Positions 40,101 to 49,289 of a DNA stretch of 64,000 bases are shown here, one piece after another. The number at the start of each line of letters is the position of its first letter. The stretch's first letter is position 1. Both the position numbers and the translations under genes were made by a program. Source of the DNA: Candidatus Cryptobacteroides aphodequi. GTDB lineage: Bacteria > Bacteroidota > Bacteroidia > Bacteroidales > UBA932. The notes below the pieces were generated by a model that was given only the letters and a program-made list of their open reading frames with translations, was not told the DNA's origin and ran no database searches. Location of the stretch: contig JAGHTP010000010.1 of the NCBI GenBank assembly GCA_018065265.1, positions 39,738 through 103,737 on the forward strand, in the 5' to 3' direction.

Positions 40101-40455
40101 GCAGTGGCGAACGCTGGTACTGCTGACCGCGGATGAAACGCTGGAAACTGCCGGCCGAACTGATGTCATCGTTCATCACCGGGAAACGACCCAACCATTG
40201 CTGGAGAGTGTCGGCGGCATAGCGGTAAATCACGAAGTCCTCGCGCAGAGCAGTGCGTTCGTCGAGCATTCCGGCAGCGGAGCGGCGCACAAGCCGGTCG
40301 AGTTCCGCGGAGCGCCTTTCGATGCCACGTTCAATCCTGCGGGCGGCAGGCTTCAGAGACGACTGACCTCCGTTCCAGATGAACGAACCCGCCGCAGCCA
40401 AAAGACCGGCGGCGAGCAGAACAAGGGTCACAATGCGCAAGGATTGCTGTTTCAT
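37114..40455 (-). CDS. NtrY-like transmembrane sensor histidine kinase
   Basis: Multiple N-terminal TM helices, HAMP-like segment, ARQVAHEIKNPLTPMKLQIQRL, NLLSNAVQACEG, LFTPNFTTKSGGSGLGLAISRSI. Confidence 0.92.
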   Translation of the reverse strand: MKQQSLRIVTLVLLAAGLLAAAGSFIWNGGQSSLKPAARRIERGIERRSAELDRLVRRSAAGMLDERTALREDFVIYRYAADTLQQWLGRFPVMNDDISSAGSFQRFIRGQQYQRSPLLDASTEYSFKMMGGKPFVFRREDISGGSVKIFAGFGIENLARRYVISPSAVEGGVIVKVAGIPQFCISLPDEARNRNVSFPLYLLATLLFVAAALLWVGVGKRTLPRSLFGIGISFVSAFALSLVVPAHMPDSAIWRFLILSAALFLMVLFLYQARRDIWQRVEGRPSRHMLVIIMGLLALCVPWFIALSVRDIISATDVNLELYKINQLDLHSAMVLFSLVLLSLCMPMLLQLTGRFEAFSTRSRILFSLLCATVITLSAGHFGFGAEKIRVAGWADRLSAERNIPLERQLLNIENRIASDPLIALSLDMDNPSQMVASRIISSYLGQVAGAYDILISIGSEPQASEGEPIAPASRFHYSPAAGGQCRYRASFIYYGEFTGISNVTITLDPKAGMHRQGTGDNLAPRTSLVPPRYSFAKYEGMERQFYRGNYVYPSVLADNLYDPSFNSGRDFFEYGGYIHFFTRLDEGALMILSRPANSGYRVLVALILLSLMLFGASSLFRIGYGRANGRRSSYFRTRISAVVMFSLMLTLAALATVSVIFVYQRNEANSRKLLTEKMNTVRVMLDEELGNVASLDLLNRRDLFNSLRKVGDNTNSDLSIYRTDGRLYMTTTPMSYEKLSRSSRMEREPFEQIVHRHKGVAMSHSAAGSEHIHALYAPVTGPDGQLLAVASCLYSGGDFDFESDAVMHLATIMTVFLLLLLVAFFLTGKILDRMFAPLYDMGAKMVSADLDSLEYIEYDRKDEISSIVDSYNRMVRELGESTRKLAQAERDKAWSGMARQVAHEIKNPLTPMKLQIQRLIRLKQNGDPDWEEKFEKAAGVLLDHIDVLSDTANEFSTFAKLYTEEPVEIALDKLLKEEISLFESRPGSVIEYIGLEDVTVRGPKPQLTRVIVNLLSNAVQACEGAGGDVHVAVSLRRSSEEGYYDIVVEDCGPGVGEENVAKLFTPNFTTKSGGSGLGLAISRSILENCNATISYSRSLLLGGACFTIRYPA

Positions 40456-40922
40456 TCGTGGTGATAGCTTTCGCCCTTGATTATGGTAAAAGCGCGGTAC
40501 AGCTGTTCTACAAAAATCGTGCGCACCATCTGGTGCGAAAAAGTCATCGGAGAAAGGGACATCTTCGAGTCGGCACGCTCATAGACCCCGGTGCTGAAAC
40601 CGTACGCTCCGCCAATGACGAAGACAAGGTCGCGGCCGGCATTGGCCTTCTGCTGGATGTACGCCGCGAACTCGATGCTGCGCATCTGGGCGCCGTGTTC
40701 GTCAAGCAGAACGACATAATCCTGGGGACGGAAACGACGCAGAAGGAGTTCGCCTTCCTTCTCTTTTATCTGCTCCTGACGGAGCGAAGAGACCCCCTTC
40801 AGTTCGGGAATTTCGACAATCTCGAAGGGTATATAGTGGCGAAGCCTGGAAGCGTACACTTCCAGGCCTTCGGCCACCCACTTGATGTCGGTTTTACCTA
40901 CAGTTATGAGGGTAATTCTGAT
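40452..40922 (-). CDS. rlmH: 23S rRNA (pseudouridine1915-N3)-methyltransferase, apparent non-canonical start
   Basis: Track start is GTG at 40877, but homologous N-terminus continues upstream: (ATC)RITLITVGKTDIKWVAEGLEVYASRLRHY; C-terminus FVIGGAYGFSTGVYERADSKMSLSPMTFSHQMVRTIFVEQLYRAFTIIKGESYHHE; 156 aa if starting at ATC 40922. Confidence 0.85.
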   Translation of the reverse strand: MRITLITVGKTDIKWVAEGLEVYASRLRHYIPFEIVEIPELKGVSSLRQEQIKEKEGELLLRRFRPQDYVVLLDEHGAQMRSIEFAAYIQQKANAGRDLVFVIGGAYGFSTGVYERADSKMSLSPMTFSHQMVRTIFVEQLYRAFTIIKGESYHHE

Positions 40923-40928
40923 AGAGCT

Positions 40929-41495
40929 CTAGACTCTCTGGCCGTAAGTACGGTCGGTTGTGTTGACTGTGATGACGTCACCTTCGTGAATGAAGAGAGG
41001 AGCCATGATGCGGGCGCCTGTCTCGAGGGTGATCTCCTTGAGTGCTGATGTGCTGGCGGTGTTGCCTTTCACTGCATCGGGAGCTTCGGTAACGGCGAGG
41101 GTAACGTATGTGGGAAGTTCGCAGGTAAGACACCTTTCGTCCTCACCGGTAACGAACATCATCTCAACGTGCTGGCCTTCCTTCATAAGGTCGGAGTTGT
41201 CAACGACCTCGCGGGGGAGTTTGATCTGCTCGTATGTCTCTTCGTGCATGAAGTTGAAACCGTCCTCTTCGCCATAAAGGAACTGATAGGGACGCCTCTC
41301 GACTTCGATGACATCAATCTTCGCACCTGCGGTGAAGGTATTCTCGAGGATACGTCCGTTTTCGAGGTTACGGAGCTTGGTTTTCACGAATGCGGGGCCC
41401 TTGCCGGGTTTAACGTGCTGGAACCACACGATCATACAGGGTTTTTCGTTGAACTTGAGATAAAGTCCGTTCTTAAAGTCAGCTGTTGTTGCCAT
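40929..41495 (-). CDS. efp: translation elongation factor P
   Basis: ATTADFKNGLYLKFNEKPCMIVWFQHVKPGKGPAFVKTKLRNLENGRILENTF. Confidence 0.96.
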   Translation of the reverse strand: MATTADFKNGLYLKFNEKPCMIVWFQHVKPGKGPAFVKTKLRNLENGRILENTFTAGAKIDVIEVERRPYQFLYGEEDGFNFMHEETYEQIKLPREVVDNSDLMKEGQHVEMMFVTGEDERCLTCELPTYVTLAVTEAPDAVKGNTASTSALKEITLETGARIMAPLFIHEGDVITVNTTDRTYGQRV

Positions 41496-41526
41496 ATATA
41501 CGTATAATATTAAGTTACAAATCGCG

Positions 41527-41556
41527 CAAAGATAACAAATTATTGCAGATTCTCAA
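41527..41556 (-). promoter_or_regulatory. Bacteroidota-type sigma70 promoter for efp
   Basis: Minus strand TTG-N19-TATCTTTG (TAnnTTTG -7), about 32 nt before the efp ATG. Confidence 0.6.
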
Positions 41557-42385
41557 TGTGGGCGGCCACTTTCTCCAGCAGCCACCGGGGAGTCGAAGTC
41601 GCCCCGCACACGCCCACCGTGTCATCGGCCCTGAAGAAGGCCGGGTCTATCTCGGTCTCGTCCTTCACGTGTACGGTGCGTATGTTGGCCTGACGGCAGA
41701 TGCCGCTCAGCACGCGTCCGTTCGAAGAGTTCCGGCCCGCGACGAACACTACCACGTCGTGGCTGCGGGCGAATTCCTGCAACTGGCTGTGACGGGAACG
41801 CACCTGCGCACAGATGGTTTCGTGCAGAACCGCGCGGGGCCGCGCGTCGCGTATCATACTGCAGGCCGAAGCGTAATCGACCGGACTCATAGTGGTCTGC
41901 GAGAACACTTCCGGCGCCTCCTCCAGGCCGGGAAGCAGAGTCTGCAGCTCCTCGAGGCTCTCGAACACCACAGCGCGCGGGTTCTGGCCCAGCAGGCCGA
42001 GCACTTCCGGGTGTCCCTTCTTTCCGAAGATAAGCACCTGAGCGTCGGCGGCCGCAATGCTTTTCTGAATATTGAGCACAACCGGACAGGTACAGTCTAT
42101 GATGTTGAAGCCGAGGTCGCGCAGACGCTCGTACACACGCGGAGGCTGGCCATGGGCACGGATAAGCACCGTCTCCCCCGCCGCCGAGGACATCTCCTCC
42201 AGGTCGTCTTCGTCCAGAGGAACCAGGCCGAGGGCGCCGAGCCTCTCGAGTTCGGACCCGTTGTGCACAATGTCGCCGAGCGAGTAAAGACGCTCGTGCG
42301 AGCAGAGATAATCCTCCGCACTGCTTATAGCCCTGATGACACCCGGGCAGAAGCCGGAATGCGGATCTATCTCGACCTTAATCAT
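41540..42385 (-). CDS. ispH: 4-hydroxy-3-methylbut-2-enyl diphosphate reductase
   Basis: SGFCPGVIRAI; LGDIVHNGSE; DCTCPVV; SSNGRVLSGICR; VCGATSTPRWLLE. Confidence 0.95.
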   Translation of the reverse strand: MIKVEIDPHSGFCPGVIRAISSAEDYLCSHERLYSLGDIVHNGSELERLGALGLVPLDEDDLEEMSSAAGETVLIRAHGQPPRVYERLRDLGFNIIDCTCPVVLNIQKSIAAADAQVLIFGKKGHPEVLGLLGQNPRAVVFESLEELQTLLPGLEEAPEVFSQTTMSPVDYASACSMIRDARPRAVLHETICAQVRSRHSQLQEFARSHDVVVFVAGRNSSNGRVLSGICRQANIRTVHVKDETEIDPAFFRADDTVGVCGATSTPRWLLEKVAAHIENLQ

Positions 42386-43064
42386 AAATGGTGTATTTGC
42401 CGCGCAGAAGGCCCTTCACCCAGGCTATCTCCTCGCTGAGGGTCATATCGCTGTTGTCGAGCACATAGGCGTCCGCTGCCTGACGGAGGGGCGAAGTCTC
42501 GCGGTGCGAGTCGATATAGTCGCGCTGACGCAGGTTCTCCACAACGTCCTCCATCACCGGGTTTTCGCCCTTGGCGACGAGTTCGTCGTAGCGGCGCTGA
42601 GCGCGCACCTGCTCCGAAGCTGTCATAAAAATCTTCACCTGCGCGTCGGGGAACACGGTCGTTCCGATGTCGCGCCCATCCATCACCACATTGCCCTGAC
42701 GGCCGAACTCGTGGAGCTTCTCATCGACGAAATTGCGCACATAGGGAAGCGCGGCGATAGGGCTCACCTGGGCCGAAACCTCGAGCGTGCGGATCTCCCT
42801 CTCCACGCAGCGGTCGCCTATGAACGTGCGGTTGTCGGCACTGAAACGCAGAGGCAGGCTCCGCAGCGCCCCTTCCAGTTCGGGACGGATGATGTTCATA
42901 CGCGAGATGAGATGCTCTTCCTGAGCGAAAAGCGTTACGGCGCGGTACAGTGCGCCCGAGTCGAGATACACGAGGCCGAGTTCCTTCGCAAGAAGTTTCG
43001 CGAAAGTGCTCTTGCCCGTGCTGCTGCAGCCGTCTATGGCTATGATGATATCGGGAAGTTTCAT
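42378..43064 (-). CDS. cmk: cytidylate kinase
   Basis: Start corrected to MKLPDIIIAIDGCSSTGKSTFAKLLAKELGLVYLDSGALYRAVTLFA; VMDGRDIGTTVFPDAQVKIFMTAS. Confidence 0.95.
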   Translation of the reverse strand: MKLPDIIIAIDGCSSTGKSTFAKLLAKELGLVYLDSGALYRAVTLFAQEEHLISRMNIIRPELEGALRSLPLRFSADNRTFIGDRCVEREIRTLEVSAQVSPIAALPYVRNFVDEKLHEFGRQGNVVMDGRDIGTTVFPDAQVKIFMTASEQVRAQRRYDELVAKGENPVMEDVVENLRQRDYIDSHRETSPLRQAADAYVLDNSDMTLSEEIAWVKGLLRGKYTIYD

Positions 43065-43105
43065 AAATACACTGGCAAATATAATATTTTCGACCCGAAA
43101 ATCAC

Positions 43106-43113
43106 TATCTTCG
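43106..43113 (+). promoter_or_regulatory. candidate -7 element of the response regulator gene
   Basis: TATCTTCG 8 nt before ATG 43122; preceded by the 6-bp palindrome TTTTCG-ACC-CGAAAA at 43087-43101. Confidence 0.45.
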
Positions 43114-43121
43114 CCACCGGT

Positions 43122-44267
43122 ATGAAAATTCTGATAATCGACGACGAACGCGCAATCCGCGGTTCGCTTTCTGAAATCCTGAGCGACGAAGGTTACGAAG
43201 TGGCCTGCGCCGAAGACGGTGCCACAGGACTCGAGAAGGCCCTGGGCGAACATTTCGACATAATCTTCTGCGACATCAAGATGCCCGGGATGGACGGAGT
43301 CGAGGTACTCGGCCGCCTGACCGGAGAAGGCATAGATTCGTCGATTGTGATGATGAGCGGCCACGGCGACATCGACACCGCCGTGGAGTGCATAAAGAAG
43401 GGCGCATACGACTTTATCCAGAAGCCTCTCGACCTCAACCGCCTTCTCATAACCATAAAGAACGCCAACGAAAAGAGCACCCTCATCGGGCAGAACCGCA
43501 TCCTCAAGAAAAAGGTCTTCGGAGCCGAGATGATAGGCCAGTCCGAAGGCATCTGCCAGATACGCCAGATGATTCAGAAAGTTGCGCCCACTCCGGCAAG
43601 AGTGCTTATCTACGGTCCCAACGGTTCCGGAAAGGAGCTTGTCGCAAGGCAGCTGCACGCCCTCAGCGACCGCAGCAAGATGCCTTACATCGAGGTCAAC
43701 TGCGCCGCCATTCCGTCGGAGCTGATCGAAAGCGAACTCTTCGGACACGAAAAAGGTTCGTTCACCTCGGCGATCAAACAGCACAAAGGCAAATTCGAGC
43801 AGGCCGACGGCGGCACTCTCTTCCTTGACGAGATAGGCGATATGTCACTCAGCGCACAGGCCAAGGTGCTCCGTGTCCTGCAGGAGAACAAACTCAGCCG
43901 CGTGGGCAGCGACGTCGACATCAAGGTGAACGTCCGCGTAATCGCCGCGACCAACAAGAACCTCCGTGACGAGATCGAGGCCGGCCGTTTCCGCGAAGAC
44001 CTCTACCATCGCCTGAGCGTGATAGTCATCAACGTCCCCTCGCTGGACGAGCGCAAGAGCGACATTCCCCTTCTGATAGATTACTTCGTGGAGCAGTTGG
44101 GCGCAGAAGCCGCTCTGCCGCGCAAGACTTTCTCCGCCGCAGCCGTGAAGGCACTGCAGGAGCGTTCGTGGAAGGGTAACATCAGGGAGCTGCGCAACGT
44201 CGTGGAGCGTCTGCTCATACTCGGTGGCAGCGAGATTTCTCTCGAAGATGTAAAGACTTACTGCTGA
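43122..44267 (+). CDS. NtrC-family response regulator (REC + AAA+), lacking C-terminal HTH
   Basis: [79 protein letters not shown]; ends at [30 protein letters not shown]. Confidence 0.93.
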   Translation: MKILIIDDERAIRGSLSEILSDEGYEVACAEDGATGLEKALGEHFDIIFCDIKMPGMDGVEVLGRLTGEGIDSSIVMMSGHGDIDTAVECIKKGAYDFIQKPLDLNRLLITIKNANEKSTLIGQNRILKKKVFGAEMIGQSEGICQIRQMIQKVAPTPARVLIYGPNGSGKELVARQLHALSDRSKMPYIEVNCAAIPSELIESELFGHEKGSFTSAIKQHKGKFEQADGGTLFLDEIGDMSLSAQAKVLRVLQENKLSRVGSDVDIKVNVRVIAATNKNLRDEIEAGRFREDLYHRLSVIVINVPSLDERKSDIPLLIDYFVEQLGAEAALPRKTFSAAAVKALQERSWKGNIRELRNVVERLLILGGSEISLEDVKTYC

Positions 44268-45160
44268 TCGGCAGCCGGGACAGATTCAGCGGCGGCCTCT
44301 GCGGGGGCTGCCGTTTTTGTTTCTGCGGGAGCGGCCTTGGCCGAAGGGGCTTCGGCGGGAGCGGTTTCAGCTGCAGCGGCAGCCTTGGCGGCCAGCTGCG
44401 CTTCGTGGTCGGCACGGGCGCGGTCCACGCTCACGGAGCGCTTCAGCACGAATCCGGCACCCAGATACTTGGTGCGCACGTCCTCGTCGGCGGCCAGTTC
44501 GGCGGGAGTACCCTGCTGAAGGATGGTTCCTTCGTAAAGCAGATATGCCCTGTCGGTGATAGCCAGTGTTTCACCCACGTTGTGGTCGGTGATGATGACA
44601 CCGATATTCTTGTACTTTAGTTTAGCGATGATGTACTGGATGTCCTCCACCGCGATGGGGTCGACTCCTGCGAAAGGCTCATCCAGAAGGATGAACTTCG
44701 GGTCTATGGCCAGGGCGCGGGCAATCTCGCATCGGCGGCGCTCACCACCGGAAAGCTGGACACCCTTGCTCTTGCGCACCTTGGAGAGGTTGAACTCCGA
44801 AATGAGAGACTCGAGCCTTTCCTTGCGCTCTTCCAGAGGCATACCCTTCATCTCCATAACGGAGAGGATGTTGTTCTCCACGCTCATCTTGCGGAACACG
44901 GAGGCATCCTGCGGAAGGTAACCGACACCCAGCTGGGCGCGTTTGTACATAGGGAGCTTGGTTATCTCGATATCATCCAGGAAAACGCGGCCGTCGTTAG
45001 GTTCAATCTGGCCGGTGATCATATAGAAGCTGGTGGTCTTTCCGGCTCCGTTCGGGCCGAGGAAACCGACTATCTCACCCTGGTTTACTTCCATCGAGAC
45101 ACCCTTCACAACCGTGCGGATGCCGTATTTCTTAACTAGATTCTCGCAATGCAGTTTCAT
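44258..45160 (-). CDS. lptB: LPS export ABC transporter ATP-binding protein with Ala/Pro-rich C-terminal tail
   Basis: [60 protein letters not shown]; tail [36 protein letters not shown]. Confidence 0.95.
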   Translation of the reverse strand: MKLHCENLVKKYGIRTVVKGVSMEVNQGEIVGFLGPNGAGKTTSFYMITGQIEPNDGRVFLDDIEITKLPMYKRAQLGVGYLPQDASVFRKMSVENNILSVMEMKGMPLEERKERLESLISEFNLSKVRKSKGVQLSGGERRRCEIARALAIDPKFILLDEPFAGVDPIAVEDIQYIIAKLKYKNIGVIITDHNVGETLAITDRAYLLYEGTILQQGTPAELAADEDVRTKYLGAGFVLKRSVSVDRARADHEAQLAAKAAAAAETAPAEAPSAKAAPAETKTAAPAEAAAESVPAADQQ

Positions 45161-46965
45161 TGTACGTCCAATTCAAGGTCTTTAACTATGCCCAGCACGC
45201 CGGGGTTTTCCTCCATCATCACTTTTGCCTTGTCGGAGGGGAGGTAGATCATTTGTTCCTGCTCCTCGGATGGGATCACTCCCACCTCGAGCCTTACGGC
45301 AGCCGATCCTGCGGCGGAGCGGAACTCGGTTTCGAGGCCGCGGAGTATCTTTTCCTCAATCCAGCTCTTCTGCGCTTCACTGACCACATCGAAACGGAGG
45401 GTTTTGTGGCCGTCGGCTTCGGACACCGATACGGCGGCGTTCATAAGTGCGTTGCAAAGACGCGGCTGGTTGCTCTTCGAGGCGGCAATGTTCTTCCAGG
45501 CCTCAACGAGCGCTTCGTCAGAAGGCAGTGCAGCAGAGGACACAGAGGCAGCGGCAGCCTGCTGGGGTTCAGCGGCAGCGGCCGGGGCCGAAGTAAGTGC
45601 GCCGATGGATATGCCGGCACCTTTACGCACGGGGGCCGGTTTTTGTGCGGCGGGGGCTACGGCAGGGGCGGGCGCCGGAGCGGGCTTCGAAGCAGGGGCT
45701 TCGGCGGGTTTCGGAGCGTGGGCGCTCTGAACTGCCGGAGCTGCGACCGGAGCGGGCTGTGCAGCGGGTGCAGGGGCGCTCTGAACTGCCGGAGCCGCGG
45801 CCGGAGCGGAGGCTTCGGCGGACTTCGGCGCGGGGGCGGGGGCGCTCTGTGCGACGTTCTGAGCGGCAGGGGCCTTCATCAGGAAGCACAGGCGCATCAG
45901 CGCGAACTCTATGTGCAGGCGCTGGTTCGACGCGGCCTTATAGCCGGCATCGCAGGCCGTGGTAACATCGAGCGCATCGTACAGGAACTTCACCGGGCAG
46001 GCGGAGCCTTGCGCGCGGTAGCGTTCCTTCAGGCTTTCAGGGAAGTCGAGCAGGGCCTCGAGCCCACCCGTGCGGCTGACGAGCAGATCGCGCAGATGTT
46101 CGCTCAGCGATGTCACGAAATACTGGGCGTTGAACCCTTTGCGCAGCACTTCGTCAAAAGCGAGCAGAGCATCGGCATAATCGCCCTTCAGTGCGGCGTC
46201 GACAATGCGGAACCCGTACTCGTAGTCAAGCACGTTGAGGTTCGCGAGCACATCGGCGTATTTTATGTCCTGGCCGCAGAAAGCGACCGTCTGGTCAAAG
46301 ATGGTAAGAGCATCGCGCATGGCGCCGTCGGCCTTGCGGGCGATGACGTGCAGCGACTCGTCGTCAACATTCACCCCTTCCTTCGAAGCTATGCCACGCA
46401 GATTGCGTACTATGTCGCCGACGCTTATGCGGTTGAAGTCGTAGGTCTGGCAACGGCTGAGGATGGTGGGGAGAATCTTGTGCTTCTCTGTCGTACAGAG
46501 TATGAAGATGGCGTGTGCGGGCGGTTCTTCAAGCGTCTTGAGGAAGGCGTTGAAGGCCGATGACGAGAGCATATGGACCTCATCGATGATGTACACGCTG
46601 TAGCGGCCGACCTGGGGCGGAATCTGCACCTTGTCCATAAGGGCCTTGATGTCCTCGACACCATTGTTCGAGGCGGCATCGAGCTCGTGGATGCAGTACG
46701 AACGGCCTTCGGCAAAAGAGATGCAGCTCTCGCACTGCCCGCAGGGCTCCATATCGGGGCCCGGGTTCGAACAGTTGATGGCCTTGGCGAAGATGCGTGC
46801 GGTGCTGGTCTTGCCCACTCCGCGCGGACCGCAGAAAAGATAGGCGTGAGCGAGCTGCCCGCGCTGGATGGAATTCTTGAGCGTGCGCGCTATATTGTCC
46901 TGCCCGATAAGCGTTTCGAACGAGTCGGGACGGTACTTGCGTGCTGATACGACATACTCTGACAT
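45157..46965 (-). CDS. dnaX: DNA polymerase III subunit gamma/tau
   Basis: [53 protein letters not shown]; Ala/Pro-rich linker. Confidence 0.96.
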   Translation of the reverse strand: MSEYVVSARKYRPDSFETLIGQDNIARTLKNSIQRGQLAHAYLFCGPRGVGKTSTARIFAKAINCSNPGPDMEPCGQCESCISFAEGRSYCIHELDAASNNGVEDIKALMDKVQIPPQVGRYSVYIIDEVHMLSSSAFNAFLKTLEEPPAHAIFILCTTEKHKILPTILSRCQTYDFNRISVGDIVRNLRGIASKEGVNVDDESLHVIARKADGAMRDALTIFDQTVAFCGQDIKYADVLANLNVLDYEYGFRIVDAALKGDYADALLAFDEVLRKGFNAQYFVTSLSEHLRDLLVSRTGGLEALLDFPESLKERYRAQGSACPVKFLYDALDVTTACDAGYKAASNQRLHIEFALMRLCFLMKAPAAQNVAQSAPAPAPKSAEASAPAAAPAVQSAPAPAAQPAPVAAPAVQSAHAPKPAEAPASKPAPAPAPAVAPAAQKPAPVRKGAGISIGALTSAPAAAAEPQQAAAASVSSAALPSDEALVEAWKNIAASKSNQPRLCNALMNAAVSVSEADGHKTLRFDVVSEAQKSWIEEKILRGLETEFRSAAGSAAVRLEVGVIPSEEQEQMIYLPSDKAKVMMEENPGVLGIVKDLELDVQ

Positions 46966-46988
46966 AGCCCACAAATTTAAGAAATACT

Positions 46989-47019
46989 TTTGAATATTCA
47001 CGATTCGTTGCTACCTTGC
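46989..47019 (+). promoter_or_regulatory. Bacteroidota-type promoter for ORF 47028
   Basis: TTTG-N19-TACCTTGC, 8 nt before ATG 47028. Confidence 0.55.
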
Positions 47020-47027
47020 AGTGAAAG

Positions 47028-47930
47028 ATGACTATCGGCATTTCAACAGGCACACGGGGTAGGCTCCGCCCTCTGTTCGGGGCGATTCTGCTGCTGACCC
47101 TATTCCTGACGGCAAGCCTTCCGGCGGCCGGCCAGGCGAAGATCTTTACCAAGAAAGCCCGCATCGCTGACTTCCCCATCAAAACCGTAAAGGTCGTGAT
47201 GAGCGGTAACGCAATCCTGGACCTGGCTCTTCAAAAGGAGATGACCGAACGCTGGTATCTCTCCCCCTATGAATTCTGCTCGGTGGACGACTTCAACCGG
47301 CTGGAATCGGACCCCAACTACTACTTCCTCCGCTTCGTGCTGAGGCCCTCCGACCCCGGGCTCGTGTTCCTCTCGCTTATGAAGGGCGGCACGCTCGAAA
47401 CGCGCCAGACCACCGACACCCGCTACGAACTCGTTCGCCTGCCTTTCGCGCCGGAGGGCATGGGTTCGACACGCGAATACATCTTCCTCGGCGCGTTCCT
47501 GGAGATTCTGCAACAATACGTCGAGGACGCCATAGCCGCCGACAGGCTCGGCTATCTGGGCCTCTGGTCGCAGAACAAGCTGCTGAAGATGAGCGGCCTC
47601 ACTATTCTTATCGCCGATGAGGACATAAGCCCCGAAGGACGGCAGCGCGCCGAACAGACCGGCGGCGCCATCACGGTCGTCGAAACAGACGAGGCCGATG
47701 CGGCTCTGCTTGAAGGCGCCGATGACACTCTCGTATCCTTCTGCGTAAGCCCTTACGAGCCCTCACTGCGCGCGCATTGCTACGATATGCTCATCCGCAC
47801 CGATACCGGCGAGCTGTACCGCTTCAGCCGGCATCGCTACACTTCCGAAGGCAAACGCGGATTCGGTGCCGCGGAAATCAATATGTTGCACAACATCCTT
47901 TCAAGAAATGCTGACAGGTCAGACAAGTGA
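47028..47930 (+). CDS. conserved secreted hypothetical protein
   Basis: 300-aa ORF with N-terminal hydrophobic signal (LLLTLFLTASLPAAGQA), upstream promoter, dense coding context. Confidence 0.75.
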   Translation: MTIGISTGTRGRLRPLFGAILLLTLFLTASLPAAGQAKIFTKKARIADFPIKTVKVVMSGNAILDLALQKEMTERWYLSPYEFCSVDDFNRLESDPNYYFLRFVLRPSDPGLVFLSLMKGGTLETRQTTDTRYELVRLPFAPEGMGSTREYIFLGAFLEILQQYVEDAIAADRLGYLGLWSQNKLLKMSGLTILIADEDISPEGRQRAEQTGGAITVVETDEADAALLEGADDTLVSFCVSPYEPSLRAHCYDMLIRTDTGELYRFSRHRYTSEGKRGFGAAEINMLHNILSRNADRSDK

Positions 47931-48519
47931 CGGAATGCGCTATGCGGCCAAGCGCCGCCCCGGGGCCGTAGCGTGCTGCTCGATCAGCGTAGGCTGCGGC
48001 ACTCGCGCCGAAGCTCCTCAGCCCGAGGGCACGGCTCACTTCGTCGAGCACGCCATCTTTAGAGGTACGGCATCGCGCTCCGCCCGCGAAATCAACAGCT
48101 GCCTCGATCTGCTGGGAGGCGAACTCAACGCCTTCACTACCAAGGAAGAAATAGTGCTGCACGCCACCGTGCTGAAGGAAGACCTCGCAGTAGCGCTCGA
48201 CCTGCTCTTCGACCTCGCGCGCAACGCCAGTTTTCCCGAAGACGAGATAGAGATCGAGCGCGGAGTCATCCTGGACGAGATAATCTCATCGGCCGACATC
48301 CCCTCGGAAGACATCTACGACAACTTCGAAAGCCGCCTCTTTGCGGGTTCGGAGCTCGGCCGCAGGATTCTGGGCACCTGCGAATCAGTGCGGAAGGTCA
48401 CGCGCGACGACCTCGCCGCCTTCTACCATCGCTGCTTCATCCCCGCAGGCATGGCCGTCTCGGTCGTCGCCGACCTCGACGAAGAGCAGATGGTGGCAAT
48501 GATCAAAGACAGCTCCTGA
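47908..48519 (+). CDS. M16 (insulinase/processing protease) family protein, single-domain length
   Basis: GTRAEAPQPEGTAHFVEHAIFRGTASR (HxxEH) and distal EIEIERGVILDEI; only about 203 aa from ATG 47908. Confidence 0.8.
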   Translation: MLTGQTSDGMRYAAKRRPGAVACCSISVGCGTRAEAPQPEGTAHFVEHAIFRGTASRSAREINSCLDLLGGELNAFTTKEEIVLHATVLKEDLAVALDLLFDLARNASFPEDEIEIERGVILDEIISSADIPSEDIYDNFESRLFAGSELGRRILGTCESVRKVTRDDLAAFYHRCFIPAGMAVSVVADLDEEQMVAMIKDSS

Positions 48520-49282
48520 GGTTGCCCGCGGCCAGGTGGTATGGAACAAGGGCGGAGACTACGCCCTCATTGCCGCTGGCGATTGAATACGGGTTGTACC
48601 AAACAAGGACTCCTTCCTGCACAAGGGCGCACCCGTCGGCTCCGGCGATGAGTGCCGCACTGTCGGAGAACGAATGATATTCTGTCCACAAACCGCCATC
48701 CTGAACGCGGAGGAACTTGACGGCCTGGTCTGCAAAGTCGGCGAAACCCTTTCTGCGGATGATATCATCAAGCCGCAGCACCCTGCCCGTTCGGGTGTCG
48801 ATAGTGAACCACTGCCTGACGGTGTGATTTCCGGCGTTTCCGCTGTCCTCCCAGACATCGCGCTGCATCGTGCAGCAGTGCCCGAGCCAGCAGACCTCAG
48901 TCAGAAGTATCCCGCCCTGCGGCACGGGGTCTCCGAACGGAAGAGGTTCCCGAGCGGAGTTTTCGCCTCCCAGAGCCTGGAAGTAATACTCGACTATGTC
49001 TTCCACGCCGGAGTCTTCACGCAGTTCCATAAGTTTGGCGTCGCGCACAAATGCCAGGTCGCGGCAGAAATACATCAGCCGTTCCGACACCCATTCCAGC
49101 ACGGTGCGATCGGGATGACATTGGACACCGATGCTGTATTGCCCAGTGGTTCTGGACACCATTTCCGGGATATCAGGGACAGCGGGGGCGGGAAGATTGT
49201 CGTCAGCAAAAGACGTCGCGGCTATGGCCAGCAGCAGTGCAGGAACAAGAGCAGCGGCAAGAAGAAGTTGTTTCATAATCAC
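48503..49282 (-). CDS. RsiV/DUF3298-like secreted protein
   Basis: Signal peptide; TIDTRTGRVLRLDDII; VLVWYNPYSIASGNEGVVSALVPY resembles the DUF3298 C-terminus. Confidence 0.65.
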   Translation of the reverse strand: MIMKQLLLAAALVPALLLAIAATSFADDNLPAPAVPDIPEMVSRTTGQYSIGVQCHPDRTVLEWVSERLMYFCRDLAFVRDAKLMELREDSGVEDIVEYYFQALGGENSAREPLPFGDPVPQGGILLTEVCWLGHCCTMQRDVWEDSGNAGNHTVRQWFTIDTRTGRVLRLDDIIRRKGFADFADQAVKFLRVQDGGLWTEYHSFSDSAALIAGADGCALVQEGVLVWYNPYSIASGNEGVVSALVPYHLAAGNLRSCL

Positions 49283-49289
49283 GGTTATT

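Noticed and set aside
42336-43121. N-terminal part of plus ORF 42336-44267
   Set aside because: Antisense to cmk; the response regulator begins at MKILIIDDE (43122)
43065-43784. N-terminal extension of minus ORF 42378-43784 before cmk
   Set aside because: Antisense to the response regulator; Cmk begins at MKLPDIIIAIDG (43064)
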